Of a stretch of 64,000 nucleotides of DNA, positions 32,293 through 41,710 are shown one piece after another; position 1 is the stretch's first letter; every line of letters begins with the position of its first letter. Both the position numbers and the translations under genes were made by a program. Where the stretch lies: assembly GCF_002995495.1 (NCBI RefSeq), contig NZ_PVZV01000006.1:496001-560000 (forward strand), given 5' to 3'. The notes under the pieces were generated by a model. That model saw only the letters and a program-made list of their open reading frames with translations. It did no database searches and had not been told where the DNA came from. Source of the stretch: Actinocorallia populi (GTDB taxonomy: Bacteria; Actinomycetota; Actinomycetes; Streptosporangiales; Streptosporangiaceae).

Positions 32293-33308
32293 CTCCCCGC
32301 CTCCTCCATCAGCGCCTCGGCCGCGTCGGCGGCCTCCTCGGCGCCCACCCCGTTCAGGCACGGATGGCCGGGCACCGGGCAGTCCACGGCCCGGCTGGCG
32401 CGGCACGCCGCGCGCTGGTCGCCCAGCAGCACGTGCGGCACCCGCCAGGGACGCCAGCGCGCCGCCGGGACGACCGGCGCGAACAGCGACACGATCGGCG
32501 TGCCCACGGCCGCGGCCAGGTGCGCGGGCCCGGTGTTGGCCGCCAGCACGACCCGGGCCCGCGCCAGCACCCCGGCCAGCTCGTGCAGGCCGGTGCGGCC
32601 GCCCAGGTCCAGGGCGTGCGCCCCGGCCACGTGCGCGGTCAGCTCCCGCTCGTCCGGCGCGCCCGTCACCACCACGCGGTGCCCGCGGCGCACCAGTTCC
32701 TTGACCGCGTCCACCCACCGCTCCCGCGGCCAGCGCCGCGCGGCGGCCGTGGCTCCCGGATGCACCGCCACATACGGGCCCTGCCCGGTCAGGGCGGCGG
32801 TGGGCGGCAGCGGGGTGCGCACCGCCAGTGCCCCGGTGTCGCCGGGCGGCGGCGCGAACCCGGCGGCGCGGGCCAGGGACAGGCCGCGCTCGGCCTCGTG
32901 CACGTCCTCGGCCACGCGGTGGCGCACGTCCAGGAGGCTGCCGGGGTAGTCGGTGCTGATCGCGCTGATCCGCCCGACCCCGGCCATGCGCAGCAGCAGC
33001 GCGACCGGCAGCGGCGACTGGTGGAAGGAGGTCAGGACCAGCGCCTCGGCGAACGAGGCGGCCGCGATCCGCTCCACCACCTCCCCGATCTCGCGCGCCC
33101 GCACCGGCGGCGGCTCGCGCACCACCCACGGGCACCGCCACACCAGCACCTGCGACACCCCCGGCAGCAGCCGCGCCGCCTGCTCGCCCTGCGGGCCGGC
33201 CAGCACCGCCACCCGCCCGTACCGGGCGTGCACCGCGCGCACGCACGGGCCGGCCAGCAGGACGTCGCCCGCCCCGTCCAGGCGCACCACCAGCGCCCCG
33301 CCGCTCAC
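32289..33308 (-). CDS. GT9 glycosyltransferase, heptosyltransferase family (proximal)
   Basis: A 339-residue GT9 protein: ALVVRLDGAGDVLLAGPCVRAV near the N terminus, YVAVHPGATAAARRWPRERW, VVVTGAPDERELTAHVA, and VVLAANTGPAHLAAAVGTPIVSLFAPVVP. The cysteines in RAACRASRAVDCPVPGHPCLNGV resemble a metal or disulfide site typical of this subgroup. The GTG start at 33308 overlaps the stop of the GT2-GmhB gene (GTGA). It is paralogous to the GT9 two genes downstream; two such enzymes suggest two heptose (or related) residues. Confidence 0.9.
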   Translation of the reverse strand: MSGGALVVRLDGAGDVLLAGPCVRAVHARYGRVAVLAGPQGEQAARLLPGVSQVLVWRCPWVVREPPPVRAREIGEVVERIAAASFAEALVLTSFHQSPLPVALLLRMAGVGRISAISTDYPGSLLDVRHRVAEDVHEAERGLSLARAAGFAPPPGDTGALAVRTPLPPTAALTGQGPYVAVHPGATAAARRWPRERWVDAVKELVRRGHRVVVTGAPDERELTAHVAGAHALDLGGRTGLHELAGVLARARVVLAANTGPAHLAAAVGTPIVSLFAPVVPAARWRPWRVPHVLLGDQRAACRASRAVDCPVPGHPCLNGVGAEEAADAAEALMEEAGR

Positions 33309-34810
33309 CGCCACAGCCGGCCCCCCGACGCCTCGCCGAGCGCGAACCGCACGGCCGTCATCAGGTCCGGCGCGCACCGCGCCCCCCGCAGCTCCTCACG
33401 GCGCGTCTGGGCGGTGGGCACCAGCACCGAACGGGCCCCGGCCGCCCGCGCGGCCTGGACGTCGGAGCCGATGTCGCCGACGACCACGCACTGCCAGACC
33501 GGCACGCCCAGCCCCGCGGCGGCGCGGGTGACCAGGCCCGGCGCGGGCTTGCGGCAGGCGCAGCCGTCGTCGCCGCCGTGCGGGCAGGTCTCCCATACCT
33601 CGAAGGGCCCCAGCAGCTCCTGCACCCGCCGGTTGACCGCCGCCATGTCCTCGGCGGAGAAGCGTCCCGCCGCCAGACCCGACTGGTTGCTGACCACCCC
33701 CAGCCGCAGGCCGCGGCTGCGCGCCAGGTCCAGTGCCTCGCGTGCCCCCGGCAGCGGCTCCACCAGGTCGGGGTCCCCGTTGTAGGGGACGTCGTGCACC
33801 AGGGTGCCGTCGCGGTCCAGCAGCAGCGCCTGGGCCGGTCCGGGCCAAGGCCGCGCGGCGCGGGAGCGGGCCAGCCCGCCGAACCAGTGCCAGGAGGCGG
33901 CCGGCGGGATGAGCAGACTGGTGCCCAGCATCAGCGCCACCTCCCGCACGTCGCGCGGACCCGGCAGGATGCGGGCTGCCGCGAACTCCCCGACCCCCGC
34001 CAGCGCCGCCAGGCCCGCCATGCCCGCCAGGCGGCGCCGTCCGGCCAGGGCCGCGCCCGCCGCCAGCGCGCCGGCCGCGGTGATGGCCAGATGGCGGGGC
34101 CTGCGCCCCACGTGCTCCCCGGCCCGGCGGTGCCAGTCGCGGCCGTGCACGGCGCACATCAGCGCGTCGTCGGCGTTTCCCGCCTGGGCGCGCAGGCTCG
34201 CCGACGCCGAGGACGGCCGCACCGGGTGCAGGGTGCGGCGCTCGCCGACGGACAGCTCCCACCCGTCGGCCTGCACGCGCAGCGCCAGGTCGGCGTCCTC
34301 GCGGAACGCGCGCGGGAACCGCTCGTCGAAACCGCCGGCCTCCACCAGCGCGGTGCGGCGGTAGGCCAGGTCCGCGGTGGCCCACCGGGCCCGGGACAGG
34401 CCCGCGGTCACCCGCTCCCAGTCCGTGGGCGCCCGCCCCGGCGGCAGCGGCACGGTGATGCGGCCCTGCACCCCGGCCACCCGCTCGTCGGCCCGCTTCA
34501 GGTCGACGGCCAGCGCCGCGTACCAGTCCTCCTCCACCACCACGTCGTCGTCCAGGAACACCACCCACGGGGTGCGGGTGCGGCGCCAGCCCATGTTGCG
34601 GGCCGCCGCGGGGCCCCGCCCCCGGCTGGCCACCACCCGCACCAGGCAGGCCAGCTCGCCGGGGACGCGCACGACCGGGCCGCCGCGGGGACGGTCGTCG
34701 ACCAGGACGATCTCCTCGGGCGGCGGGCCCCAGGCACGGGCCAGGGAGTCCAGGCAGGCGCGCAGGGACGGCCGCACCAGGGTCGGGATCACGATGCTGT
34801 AGCCGTTCAT
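33305..34810 (-). CDS. GT2 glycosyltransferase fused to GmhB heptose-bisphosphate phosphatase
   Basis: A 501-residue bifunctional protein. Residues 1 to about 215 are a GT2 domain (YSIVIPTLVRPSL, EIVLVDDRPRG, WVVFLDDDVVVEEDW), then a hydrophobic alanine-rich section (about 235-310, one or two membrane helices), then a HAD-IIIA phosphatase from about 330: LLLDRDGTLVHDVPYNGDP with both catalytic aspartates, VVSNQSGLAAGRFS, and the zinc loop CPHGGDDGCACRKPAPG typical of GmhB. The phosphatase would remove the C7 phosphate of heptose-1,7-bisphosphate. Fusion to a transferase is unusual. The gene lies between carbamoyltransferase and GT9 with four-base overlaps. Confidence 0.9.
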   Translation of the reverse strand: MNGYSIVIPTLVRPSLRACLDSLARAWGPPPEEIVLVDDRPRGGPVVRVPGELACLVRVVASRGRGPAAARNMGWRRTRTPWVVFLDDDVVVEEDWYAALAVDLKRADERVAGVQGRITVPLPPGRAPTDWERVTAGLSRARWATADLAYRRTALVEAGGFDERFPRAFREDADLALRVQADGWELSVGERRTLHPVRPSSASASLRAQAGNADDALMCAVHGRDWHRRAGEHVGRRPRHLAITAAGALAAGAALAGRRRLAGMAGLAALAGVGEFAAARILPGPRDVREVALMLGTSLLIPPAASWHWFGGLARSRAARPWPGPAQALLLDRDGTLVHDVPYNGDPDLVEPLPGAREALDLARSRGLRLGVVSNQSGLAAGRFSAEDMAAVNRRVQELLGPFEVWETCPHGGDDGCACRKPAPGLVTRAAAGLGVPVWQCVVVGDIGSDVQAARAAGARSVLVPTAQTRREELRGARCAPDLMTAVRFALGEASGGRLWR

Positions 34811-36432
34811 CGCCGCACCACGAAGGATCCGAGGGCCAGCAGGTCGATGGGCGTGGAGCCGAAGCACTCCAGCGCGTCGCGGATGTCGTCCACCATGGGC
34901 CTTCCAGCGGTGTTGAGGCTGGTGTTGACCAGCACGGGCAGGCCGGTGCGCCTTTCGAAGGCGTCCAGCAGGCGGGCGGTCAGCGGCTCGTCGGCCGCGT
35001 CGACCGTCTGCACTCGGGCGGTGCCGTCCACGTGCACCGCGGCGGGGATGCGGTCCTGCCAGGCGGGCGCGACGTCGTGGACGAACAACATGTAGGGACT
35101 GGGAAGCGGGCCGCGCTGGAAGATCTCCGCCGCGCGGCCGGCCGCCACCATCGGGGCCACGGGCCGGAACTGCTCGCGGCCCTTGACGTCGTTGAGGCGC
35201 TCGAGGTTGGCGCGGTGCCCGGGATGGGCCAGCAGGGAGCGGTGCCCCAGCGCGCGCGGCCCGAACTCGGCCCTGCCCTGCACCCAGGCGACGATGCCGT
35301 TGCCGGCCAGGACCTCGGCGGCGGCCTCGGCGACGTCACCGGGCCGCTCGTAGCGCACCCGGGAGCGGCGCAGCGCCCGCTCGATCTCCCCGTCGTCCAG
35401 GTCCCGGCCCAGATCGGCGCCCCGCATCGTCCACGGCTCCTGGCCGCTGGAGGCGCTGAGCTGCAGCGCCGCGCCCAGGGAGGTGCCGGCATCGCCCGCG
35501 GCGGGCTGCACCCATACCCGCTCGAACGGGCCCTGCCGGGCCAGGACGGTGTTGGCCACGCAGTTCAGCGCCGTGCCGCCGGCCATCGCCAGCAGCCGCT
35601 CGCCGGTCTGGGCGTGCAGCAGGCGGGCCTGCTCCAGCAGCACCTCCTCCAGGCGGCGCTGGGCGCTGGCGGCGACGTCGGCGTGCGCGTCGGTGCAGGG
35701 CGTGTCCGGCGCGCGCGGCGGGCACAGCGACGCCCAGTCGACGGGGTCGGTGCGAAACCCCCCGGCGGGGTGGACGCGCACCGCCTCGCGCAGCAGGTCC
35801 AGATGGCGGGGCTTGCCGTAGGAGGCCAGCGCCATCACCTTGTACTCGTCGCTGGAGCGCAGGAATCCCAGGTGCTGGGTGAGGTCCTCGTAGAACAGGC
35901 CGAGGGAGTGCGGCAGCGGCTGGGTCGCCAGCACCTCCAGTTCGCCGTCGCGGTAGCGGCCGGCCAGGTGCGAGCCGTCCTCGCCGCGCCCGTCGTTGAC
36001 CAGCACCGCGCACGAGCGGGCCGGGGCCGCCAGCCCCGCCGACGCGGCGTGCGCCACGTGGTGGGGGACGAAGACGGCCTTGGCCGGGTCCAGGCCGGGC
36101 AGTTCCTCGGCCAGCAGGGTGGGCGCCATCCGCGCGTACCGGATGCGCAGGTCGTCGAACGGGTCGTCCAGGCCCATCTCGTGCGCCGGTCTGGCCAGCG
36201 CCGGATCGTAGGAGAAGGCGACGGCGTCCAGGTCGGCGGCGCTCAGCCCGGCGTGCCGCAGGCACCACCGGGCGGCCTGCCCGGGTTGCTCCCAGGCGGA
36301 GAACGGCACCGGCCGCTTGCCGTGCTTGCGGCGGCTGAACCTCTCCTCCTCGGCCGCGGCGACCGGCCGGCCGTCGACGACCAGCGCCGCCGCGGGATCG
36401 TGGAATATCGCGTTGATTCCCAGGACTCGCAT
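34807..36432 (-). CDS. NodU/CmcH-type O-carbamoyltransferase
   Basis: A 541-residue carbamoyltransferase: RVLGINAIFHDPAAALVVDG at the N terminus, PHHVAHAASAGL with the metal-binding histidines, SDEYKVMALASYGKP, LAMAGGTALNCVANT, and the C-terminal FGPRALGHRSLLAHP, LVNTSLNTAGRPMVD. Enzymes of this family carbamoylate sugar hydroxyls with carbamoyl phosphate and ATP (as in nodulation factors, tobramycin, cephamycin). Here the acceptor is probably a sugar of the heptose glycan. It starts 14 bases after the epimerase gene; its stop overlaps the GT2-GmhB start. Confidence 0.92.
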   Translation of the reverse strand: MRVLGINAIFHDPAAALVVDGRPVAAAEEERFSRRKHGKRPVPFSAWEQPGQAARWCLRHAGLSAADLDAVAFSYDPALARPAHEMGLDDPFDDLRIRYARMAPTLLAEELPGLDPAKAVFVPHHVAHAASAGLAAPARSCAVLVNDGRGEDGSHLAGRYRDGELEVLATQPLPHSLGLFYEDLTQHLGFLRSSDEYKVMALASYGKPRHLDLLREAVRVHPAGGFRTDPVDWASLCPPRAPDTPCTDAHADVAASAQRRLEEVLLEQARLLHAQTGERLLAMAGGTALNCVANTVLARQGPFERVWVQPAAGDAGTSLGAALQLSASSGQEPWTMRGADLGRDLDDGEIERALRRSRVRYERPGDVAEAAAEVLAGNGIVAWVQGRAEFGPRALGHRSLLAHPGHRANLERLNDVKGREQFRPVAPMVAAGRAAEIFQRGPLPSPYMLFVHDVAPAWQDRIPAAVHVDGTARVQTVDAADEPLTARLLDAFERRTGLPVLVNTSLNTAGRPMVDDIRDALECFGSTPIDLLALGSFVVRR

Positions 36433-36446
36433 CCGTGCTCCCTCAT

Positions 36447-37403
36447 TCACACGTGGGCCAGGCGGTCGGCGAACCACTCGATGGTGCGGGCCAGGCCTTT
36501 CTCGGGTGCCACGCGCGGCTCCCATCCCAGCAGCCGGCGGGCCAGCGCCACGTCCGGGCAGCGCACGCTGGGGTCGTCGACGGGGCGCGGGACGAACTCG
36601 ATCGGCGAGCGCGAACCGCACAGGCGGCGGATCGTGCGGGCCAGGTCGGCGATGGTGGTCTCGCTGCCGTTGCCGATGTTGACCGGGCCGCTCTCGCCGC
36701 TGAAGGCCAGCGCCAGGACGCCTTCGACGGTGTCGTCGACGTAGCAGATCGACCGGGTCTGGGTGCCGTCGCCGGCGACCGTCAGCGGCTCGCCCGCCAG
36801 CGCCTGGCGGATGAAGGTGGGGATGGCGCGGCCGTCGTGCGGGCGCATCCGGGGCCCGTAGGTGTTGAAGATGCGCACGATGCCGGTGTCGGCGCCGCGG
36901 CTGTGGCGGTAGGCGGTCGTCAGGGCCTCGGCGTAGCGTTTGGCCTCGTCGTAGACGCTGCGCGGCCCGACGGGGTTGACGTTGCCCCAGTAGTCCTCGC
37001 GCTGGGGGTGGCGCAGCGGGTCGCCGTAGACCTCGCTGGTGGAGGCCAGGACGAACCTGGCGGTCTTCTCCCGGGCCAGGCCCAGGGCGTGCATCGTGCC
37101 GAGCGCGCCGACCTTCAGTGTCTCCAGCGGCAGTTTCAGGTAGTCCACCGGGGACGCGGCCGAGGCGAAGTGCAGGACCAGGTCGACCGGCCCGGAGACG
37201 TGCACGAAGTCCGTCAGGTCGCACTCCACGACCTGGAAGCCCGGCCGTCCCAGCAGGTGGATGAGGTTGTGCGGGGTGCCGGTGAGGAAGTTGTCCATGC
37301 AGATGACCGACACGCCGCGTTCCAGCAGCCGCTCGCACAGGTGCGAGCCCAGGAAGCCGGCGCCTCCGGTGACGACCGCCCGTGCGATGGTGCGTCCGCT
37401 CAT
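36447..37403 (-). CDS. NAD-dependent sugar epimerase/decarboxylase, UDP-xylose-synthase-like
   Basis: A 318-residue extended [24 protein letters not shown] at the N terminus, [41 protein letters not shown] and [13 protein letters not shown] with the catalytic Y-x-x-x-K, then [24 protein letters not shown]. The blocks are those of UDP-glucuronate decarboxylase (UXS); dTDP-glucose dehydratase-like activity is less likely. In the operon it could make a pentose donor or modify the heptose nucleotide. The ATG overlaps the hldE stop by four bases. Confidence 0.88.
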   Translation of the reverse strand: MSGRTIARAVVTGGAGFLGSHLCERLLERGVSVICMDNFLTGTPHNLIHLLGRPGFQVVECDLTDFVHVSGPVDLVLHFASAASPVDYLKLPLETLKVGALGTMHALGLAREKTARFVLASTSEVYGDPLRHPQREDYWGNVNPVGPRSVYDEAKRYAEALTTAYRHSRGADTGIVRIFNTYGPRMRPHDGRAIPTFIRQALAGEPLTVAGDGTQTRSICYVDDTVEGVLALAFSGESGPVNIGNGSETTIADLARTIRRLCGSRSPIEFVPRPVDDPSVRCPDVALARRLLGWEPRVAPEKGLARTIEWFADRLAHV

Positions 37404-38794
37404 GAGTGCTCACCTCCCGCGGTGTGGGCGCGCCGCACCAGGCGGGTGCTGGAGCGGCCCTCCAGGTAGGGCAGCAGCAGCACCTGGCCGCCGTGCCCGC
37501 GGACCAGCGGCGCCTCGGGCAGTTCCATCGGGCCGTAGTCGCCGCCCTTGACCCACAGGTCGGGGCGGAGCCTGTCCAGCAGCGCCATCGGCGTCTCCTC
37601 ATCGAAGATCATGACGGTGTCGACGCAGCCCAGCGCCGACAGCACCCGGGCCCGGTCCCGCTGGTCCATGACGGGCCGTCCGGGGCCCTTGAGGGCGCGC
37701 ACCGAGGCGTCGGAGTTCAGGCACACCACCAGCAGGTCGCCCAGCCGCGAGGCCTGGTGCAGCAGGCTGACGTGGCCGGGGTGCAGCAGGTCGAAGCAGC
37801 CTCCGGTGGCCACGACGGTGCCGCCCTGCAGGCGGGTGCGGCGCACCAGGTCCCACGGCTCCTCGCCCGCGGGCGCCTGCGTCCGGCGGGCCGGGCCGCC
37901 GGTGACGAACGCCGAGGCGTGGTGGACGCCCTGTTCGAGCGCCTCGGTCAGCAGCGCGCCCTCGGCGAGCGCGCCCGTCGTGGCGGCGGCCAGGCAGTCG
38001 CCCGCTCCGCAGGTGTCGGGCCTGCCCGGTACGTGCGGCGCGGGCACCAGGACGGGCGGCTGGTCTCCGGTGCACAGCAGGGCCCCGTGCTCGCCCATCG
38101 TCACGCTCACCCCCGAGGCCCGCCAGCGGGCGCGCAGCGCCGCGGCGTCCGTGGCGGCCTGGGCGTAGCCGCCGGAGCGGGCGGTGGGCGCGGTGGCGGC
38201 CAGGACGCGGGCCTCCTCGTGGTTGGGCGTCACCAGCCGTGCTCCCGCGACGGGCTCGGCGCCGCGCGGGTGCGGGTCCCACACCAGCGGCACCTCGCCG
38301 GGCAGGTCCTCCAGCAGTGCCCGCAGCACCGGGTGGGCGGCGGTGCCGCGGCCGTAGTCCGACACCAGGACCGCGCCCGCGCCGCGGACGGCCGCGGCCG
38401 CGGCGTCGGGCAGGCCGGCGCGGCCGTGCAGGCGCCCGTCGCCGCGGTCCACCCGCACCAGGGGCCTGCCGTGCGCGATCAGCCGGGTCTTGCGGACCGT
38501 GCGGCCGCTCAGGGCCAGCCGCACCACCCGCACTCCCTGTTCCTCCAGCAGTTCCAGCAGGGTCAGCGCGTCGGGGTCGTCGGTGTCGGCCAGCGGGGTG
38601 ATGAGCACCGTCTCGCGTGCCGTGCGCAGCCGGGCCGCCTGCACCGCGGCCAGTCCCGCCCCGCCGGGGCGGGGGCGTTCGGCGGCCAGGTCGACCACCG
38701 GCACCGGCGCGTCCGGCGCCAGGCGCTGGGAGGTGCCCTGCAGGTCGACGTCCAGGAGCGTGTCGCCGACCACGACCAGCGGTCCGGCCCTCAT
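37400..38794 (-). CDS. hldE: bifunctional heptose 7-phosphate kinase / heptose 1-phosphate adenylyltransferase
   Basis: The 464-residue protein joins a PfkB/ribokinase domain (about 1-310; [29 protein letters not shown] and the catalytic [17 protein letters not shown]) to a cytidylyltransferase-like domain (about 330-464; [20 protein letters not shown] with the HxGH motif, and [17 protein letters not shown]). This is the HldE fusion: it phosphorylates heptose-7-phosphate at C1 and, after GmhB, adds a nucleotide. Which nucleotide is used cannot be told from the sequence. Both flanking junctions are ATGA overlaps. Confidence 0.93.
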   Translation of the reverse strand: MRAGPLVVVGDTLLDVDLQGTSQRLAPDAPVPVVDLAAERPRPGGAGLAAVQAARLRTARETVLITPLADTDDPDALTLLELLEEQGVRVVRLALSGRTVRKTRLIAHGRPLVRVDRGDGRLHGRAGLPDAAAAAVRGAGAVLVSDYGRGTAAHPVLRALLEDLPGEVPLVWDPHPRGAEPVAGARLVTPNHEEARVLAATAPTARSGGYAQAATDAAALRARWRASGVSVTMGEHGALLCTGDQPPVLVPAPHVPGRPDTCGAGDCLAAATTGALAEGALLTEALEQGVHHASAFVTGGPARRTQAPAGEEPWDLVRRTRLQGGTVVATGGCFDLLHPGHVSLLHQASRLGDLLVVCLNSDASVRALKGPGRPVMDQRDRARVLSALGCVDTVMIFDEETPMALLDRLRPDLWVKGGDYGPMELPEAPLVRGHGGQVLLLPYLEGRSSTRLVRRAHTAGGEHS

Positions 38795-39372
38795 GCCCGC
38801 ACCACCGCCCGGTGCGGGACGCGCACCTGCTCGTCGACGACCTCGCACAGCAGGTGCACCACCGCCAGGTGCGCCTCCTGCACGGTGGCGGTCGAGGGCG
38901 CGTCCACGATCAGCGCCTCCTGGCAGGCCGCGGCCAGCGGGTTGGGCGCGGGGCCGGTCAGCGCCCACGTGCGCATCCCCGCGCGGGCGGCGGTGTGGGC
39001 GGCGCACACGATGTTGCGGCTGGTGCCGCTGGTCGACAGGGCCAGCAGGACGTCGCCGGGGCGGCCGTGCGCGCGCACCTGGCGCGCGTACAGCTCCTCG
39101 GCCCCGTAGTCGTTGACGATCGCGGTGACCGCGGAGGTGTCGCAGTGCAGGGACAGCGCCGAGAACGGGCGGCGCTCGCCCTGGTAGCGGCCGACGAGTT
39201 CGGCGGTCAGGTGCTGGGCCTGGGCGGCGCTGCCGCCGTTGCCGCAGGCCAGCAGGCGTCCGCCGTCCTGCAGCGTGCGGGCCAGGAGGCGGCCCCAGCG
39301 CAGCAGCAGCGGGCTCTGGCCGCGCACCCTGTGCAGCGCGGCCTCCAGGCGGGTCAGATGGTCGTCGATCAT
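38791..39372 (-). CDS. gmhA: phosphoheptose isomerase (SIS domain)
   Basis: A 193-residue SIS protein: LLACGNGGSAAQAQHLTAELVG binds the sugar phosphate, DVLLALSTSGTSRNIVCAA is the second SIS loop, and VQEAHLAVVHLLCEVVDEQ holds the catalytic histidine/glutamine region. It converts sedoheptulose-7-phosphate to D-glycero-D-manno-heptose-7-phosphate, the first step of heptose nucleotide synthesis. The length matches GmhA. It lies between the GT4 and hldE genes, with four-base overlaps on both sides. Confidence 0.92.
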   Translation of the reverse strand: MIDDHLTRLEAALHRVRGQSPLLLRWGRLLARTLQDGGRLLACGNGGSAAQAQHLTAELVGRYQGERRPFSALSLHCDTSAVTAIVNDYGAEELYARQVRAHGRPGDVLLALSTSGTSRNIVCAAHTAARAGMRTWALTGPAPNPLAAACQEALIVDAPSTATVQEAHLAVVHLLCEVVDEQVRVPHRAVVRA

Positions 39373-40583
39373 GAGCTGGCCTCCCCCATCGGCACGGTGG
39401 CGCGGGCGGCCACCTTGGCGTGGACGGCTTCGGTCCCGGCCGCCACCCGCTCCCAGGAGTACAGGGCGCGGGCGCGGCGCACCGCGGCGTCGCCCATGGT
39501 GCGGCGCCGGGCGGGATCGTTCAGGACGCGTTGCAGCGCCGCGGTGAGCGCCCGCGGGTCGCGCGGCGGGACCAGCAGCCCGGTCACGCCGTCCACGACG
39601 GTGTCGAGGTGGCCGCCGACCGCGGAGGCGACCACGGGCGTGCCGCAGGCCATCGCCTCGACGGGCACCATCCCGAACGGCTCGTACCAGGGGACGCCGA
39701 CCACGACGTCGGCCGAGCGCATCAGCGCCGGGACGTCCTCGTGCGGCACGCCGCCCAGGAACTCGACGCGGTCGGCGATGCCGTGGCGTTCGGCGACGGC
39801 ACGCCAGCGCGCGACCTCGGGGTCGCGGTCCAGGTCCCGGCGGGCGGGGCCGCCGGCGACCAGCAGCTCGGCCTCGGGCAGGGACGCCATCGCCTCCAGG
39901 ACGGTGTCCAGGCCCTTGCGGCGCACCAGGCGGCTGACGCTCAGCACGCGGGGCCGCCCGCCCCGCCCGGCGGCCGGGCCGTCGGGCCGGAACATGCGCA
40001 GGTCCACCCCGCACGGCACGATCTCCAGCCGGGAGGGGTGCACGCCCAGGGCGTACAGGTCCTCGGCCTCGCAGGTGCAGGTGGCGATGACGGCCTGGGC
40101 GCGGCGGGCCACCAGCGGCTCCAGGCGGTGGCGTTCGGGCGGGCTGGTGTCGGCGCCTCCCTGGTGGCGGCGCTTGACGACGCCCAGCGCGTGGAAGGTC
40201 TGCACCACGGGGATGCCCAGCTGCTGCGCGCCGGTCAGGGCGGCCCAGCCGCTCATCCAGAAGTGGCCGTGCACGACGTCGGGCGGCTCGGTCAGCCAGC
40301 GGCGCGTCAGGTGTTCGGCGAAGGCCCGCATGTGGGGCATCAGCGCGTCCTTGGACACCGGCTGCGGCGGCCCCGCGTCGACGTGCTCGACGGTGAATCC
40401 GGCGGGGGCGCGCACGGACGGCGGCGGGTCGGGCGAATCCCGGCGGGTGAAGACGGTGACCTCGTGTCCCCGCTCGGCCAGCGCGCCCGCCAGTGCGGCG
40501 ACGTAGACGTTCTGTCCGCCTGCGTCCTCCCCGCCCAGAACTGCCAGCGGGCTAGCGTGTTCGGAGACCATGTGAACGAGCAA
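39369..40583 (-). CDS. GT4 glycosyltransferase, first gene of the heptose operon
   Basis: A 404-residue GT-B enzyme: VSEHASPLAVLGGEDAGGQN at the N terminus, DVVHGHFWMSGWAAL, RPRVLSVSRLVRRKGLDTVLEA, and the donor site VVGVPWYEPFGMVPVEAMACGTPVVAS with the EX7E motif. It resembles sucrose-phosphate-synthase/mannosyl-type GT4 proteins. A TTG at 40583 gives the same N-terminal length as relatives (five residues before VSEH) and has GGAGG five bases upstream; the ATG at 40571 is the alternative. The intergenic region of 293 bp upstream should hold the operon promoter. Confidence 0.85.
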   Translation of the reverse strand: MLVHMVSEHASPLAVLGGEDAGGQNVYVAALAGALAERGHEVTVFTRRDSPDPPPSVRAPAGFTVEHVDAGPPQPVSKDALMPHMRAFAEHLTRRWLTEPPDVVHGHFWMSGWAALTGAQQLGIPVVQTFHALGVVKRRHQGGADTSPPERHRLEPLVARRAQAVIATCTCEAEDLYALGVHPSRLEIVPCGVDLRMFRPDGPAAGRGGRPRVLSVSRLVRRKGLDTVLEAMASLPEAELLVAGGPARRDLDRDPEVARWRAVAERHGIADRVEFLGGVPHEDVPALMRSADVVVGVPWYEPFGMVPVEAMACGTPVVASAVGGHLDTVVDGVTGLLVPPRDPRALTAALQRVLNDPARRRTMGDAAVRRARALYSWERVAAGTEAVHAKVAARATVPMGEASS

Positions 40584-40876
40584 AGCTCCTCCTCGAACGG
40601 GGTCCGCAGGTCCTACGCCGAGCCGGAAAACCCTTCCCTCCACCCGCCCGCATCGGCCCCAATAATGCCATTTTCAGCACATCAACCGTTGCCATCCATC
40701 CTTCCCTGACACTAATTACAAAACGCCATAATCGCAGTAAAGAAGACCAATCCCAATTCTCGCCGCAGTAATGGATGAAAATTTATCTACTACTGGTTTG
40801 ACGAGTAATGCAACATGGGTGGCGAAATCTAACGAATCCCCCTATGATCGCGAACATCTTTCACGAAGGGGGCACG
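40584..40876. other. 293-bp AT-rich divergent promoter region
   Basis: This is the least GC-rich part of the window. It separates the heptose operon from the second methyltransferase gene, and must contain both promoters. A TATGAT at 40844-40849 with TGGCGA 17 bp upstream is a possible promoter for the methyltransferase. No dyad strong enough to call an operator was seen. Confidence 0.45.
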
Positions 40877-41680
40877 ATGGACGAGCCGACGCCAGGGGGA
40901 ATAGACGTCACCGTCCCGAACGTCGCCCGCATGTACGACTTCTACCTGGGGGGCAAGGACAACTACGCCGCCGACCGGGAGGCCGCGGCCCGGGTCCTCG
41001 AGGTCGCCCCGCAGGCGCCCGCACTGGCCAGGGAGAACCGCGCGTTCCTCGGACGCGCCGTGCGCTTCCTGGCCGCCGAGGCCGGTGTCCGCCAGTTCCT
41101 CGACCTGGGCGCGGGGCTTCCCACCCGGGGCAACGTGCACGAGGCCGCCCGCGAGGCCGCCGCGGAGACCCGGTGCGTCTACGTGGACAACGACCCCGTC
41201 GTCCTGACCCACGGCCGGGCACTGCTGGCCGGTGCCGACAACGTGGACGTCATCCCCGGCGACCTCAGGCGCCCGGAGGAGATCCTGGCCGGCCCCCGGC
41301 TGCACCGCACCCTCGACTTCGACCGGCCCGTGGCCGTGCTGTTCAGCTCGGTCCTGCACTGCCTGACCGACGAGGACGACCCGTGGCGGACGGTACGGGT
41401 ACTGGGCGAGGCCCTCCCCTCCGGCAGCCATCTGGTGCTCTCCCACATCACCGCCGCGGAGCAGGAGGACGCCGCCCAGGCAGGCGCCGCGGTCTACCGC
41501 CGCGCCAGCTCCGAGATGACCCTGCGCCGCGCCCCGGACATCGCACGCTTCTTCGACGGCTTCGAGCTGCTCGAGCCCGGCCTCGTCCCGCTCCCTGACT
41601 GGCGCCCCTCCGCCGCGCTCCGGCCTCCCCGCGAACGGCTGCCCACCTGGTTCCTGTGCGGAGTGGCCCGCAAACCCTGA
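40877..41680 (+). CDS. SAM-dependent methyltransferase, DUF574/Methyltransf_19 family (second copy)
   Basis: A 267-residue protein: ARMYDFYLGGKDNYAADREA at the N terminus, FLDLGAGLPTRGNVHEAA for SAM binding, CVYVDNDPVVL, and a C-terminal FLCGVARKP. It is paralogous to the gene at 14655. The ATG at 40877 follows GAAGGGGG. A P450 gene begins 30 bases downstream with its own GAGGAAGAG site, so the two form an operon. They could act in turn on the same small molecule. Confidence 0.92.
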   Translation: MDEPTPGGIDVTVPNVARMYDFYLGGKDNYAADREAAARVLEVAPQAPALARENRAFLGRAVRFLAAEAGVRQFLDLGAGLPTRGNVHEAAREAAAETRCVYVDNDPVVLTHGRALLAGADNVDVIPGDLRRPEEILAGPRLHRTLDFDRPVAVLFSSVLHCLTDEDDPWRTVRVLGEALPSGSHLVLSHITAAEQEDAAQAGAAVYRRASSEMTLRRAPDIARFFDGFELLEPGLVPLPDWRPSAALRPPRERLPTWFLCGVARKP

Positions 41681-41710
41681 CCCGCCGCACACCACCGAGG
41701 AAGAGACACC

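Noticed and set aside
30410-40583. Idea that the heptose operon makes LPS
   Set aside because: No lipid A, Kdo or O-antigen genes and no outer membrane in this type of organism; a different glycan or metabolite is more likely.
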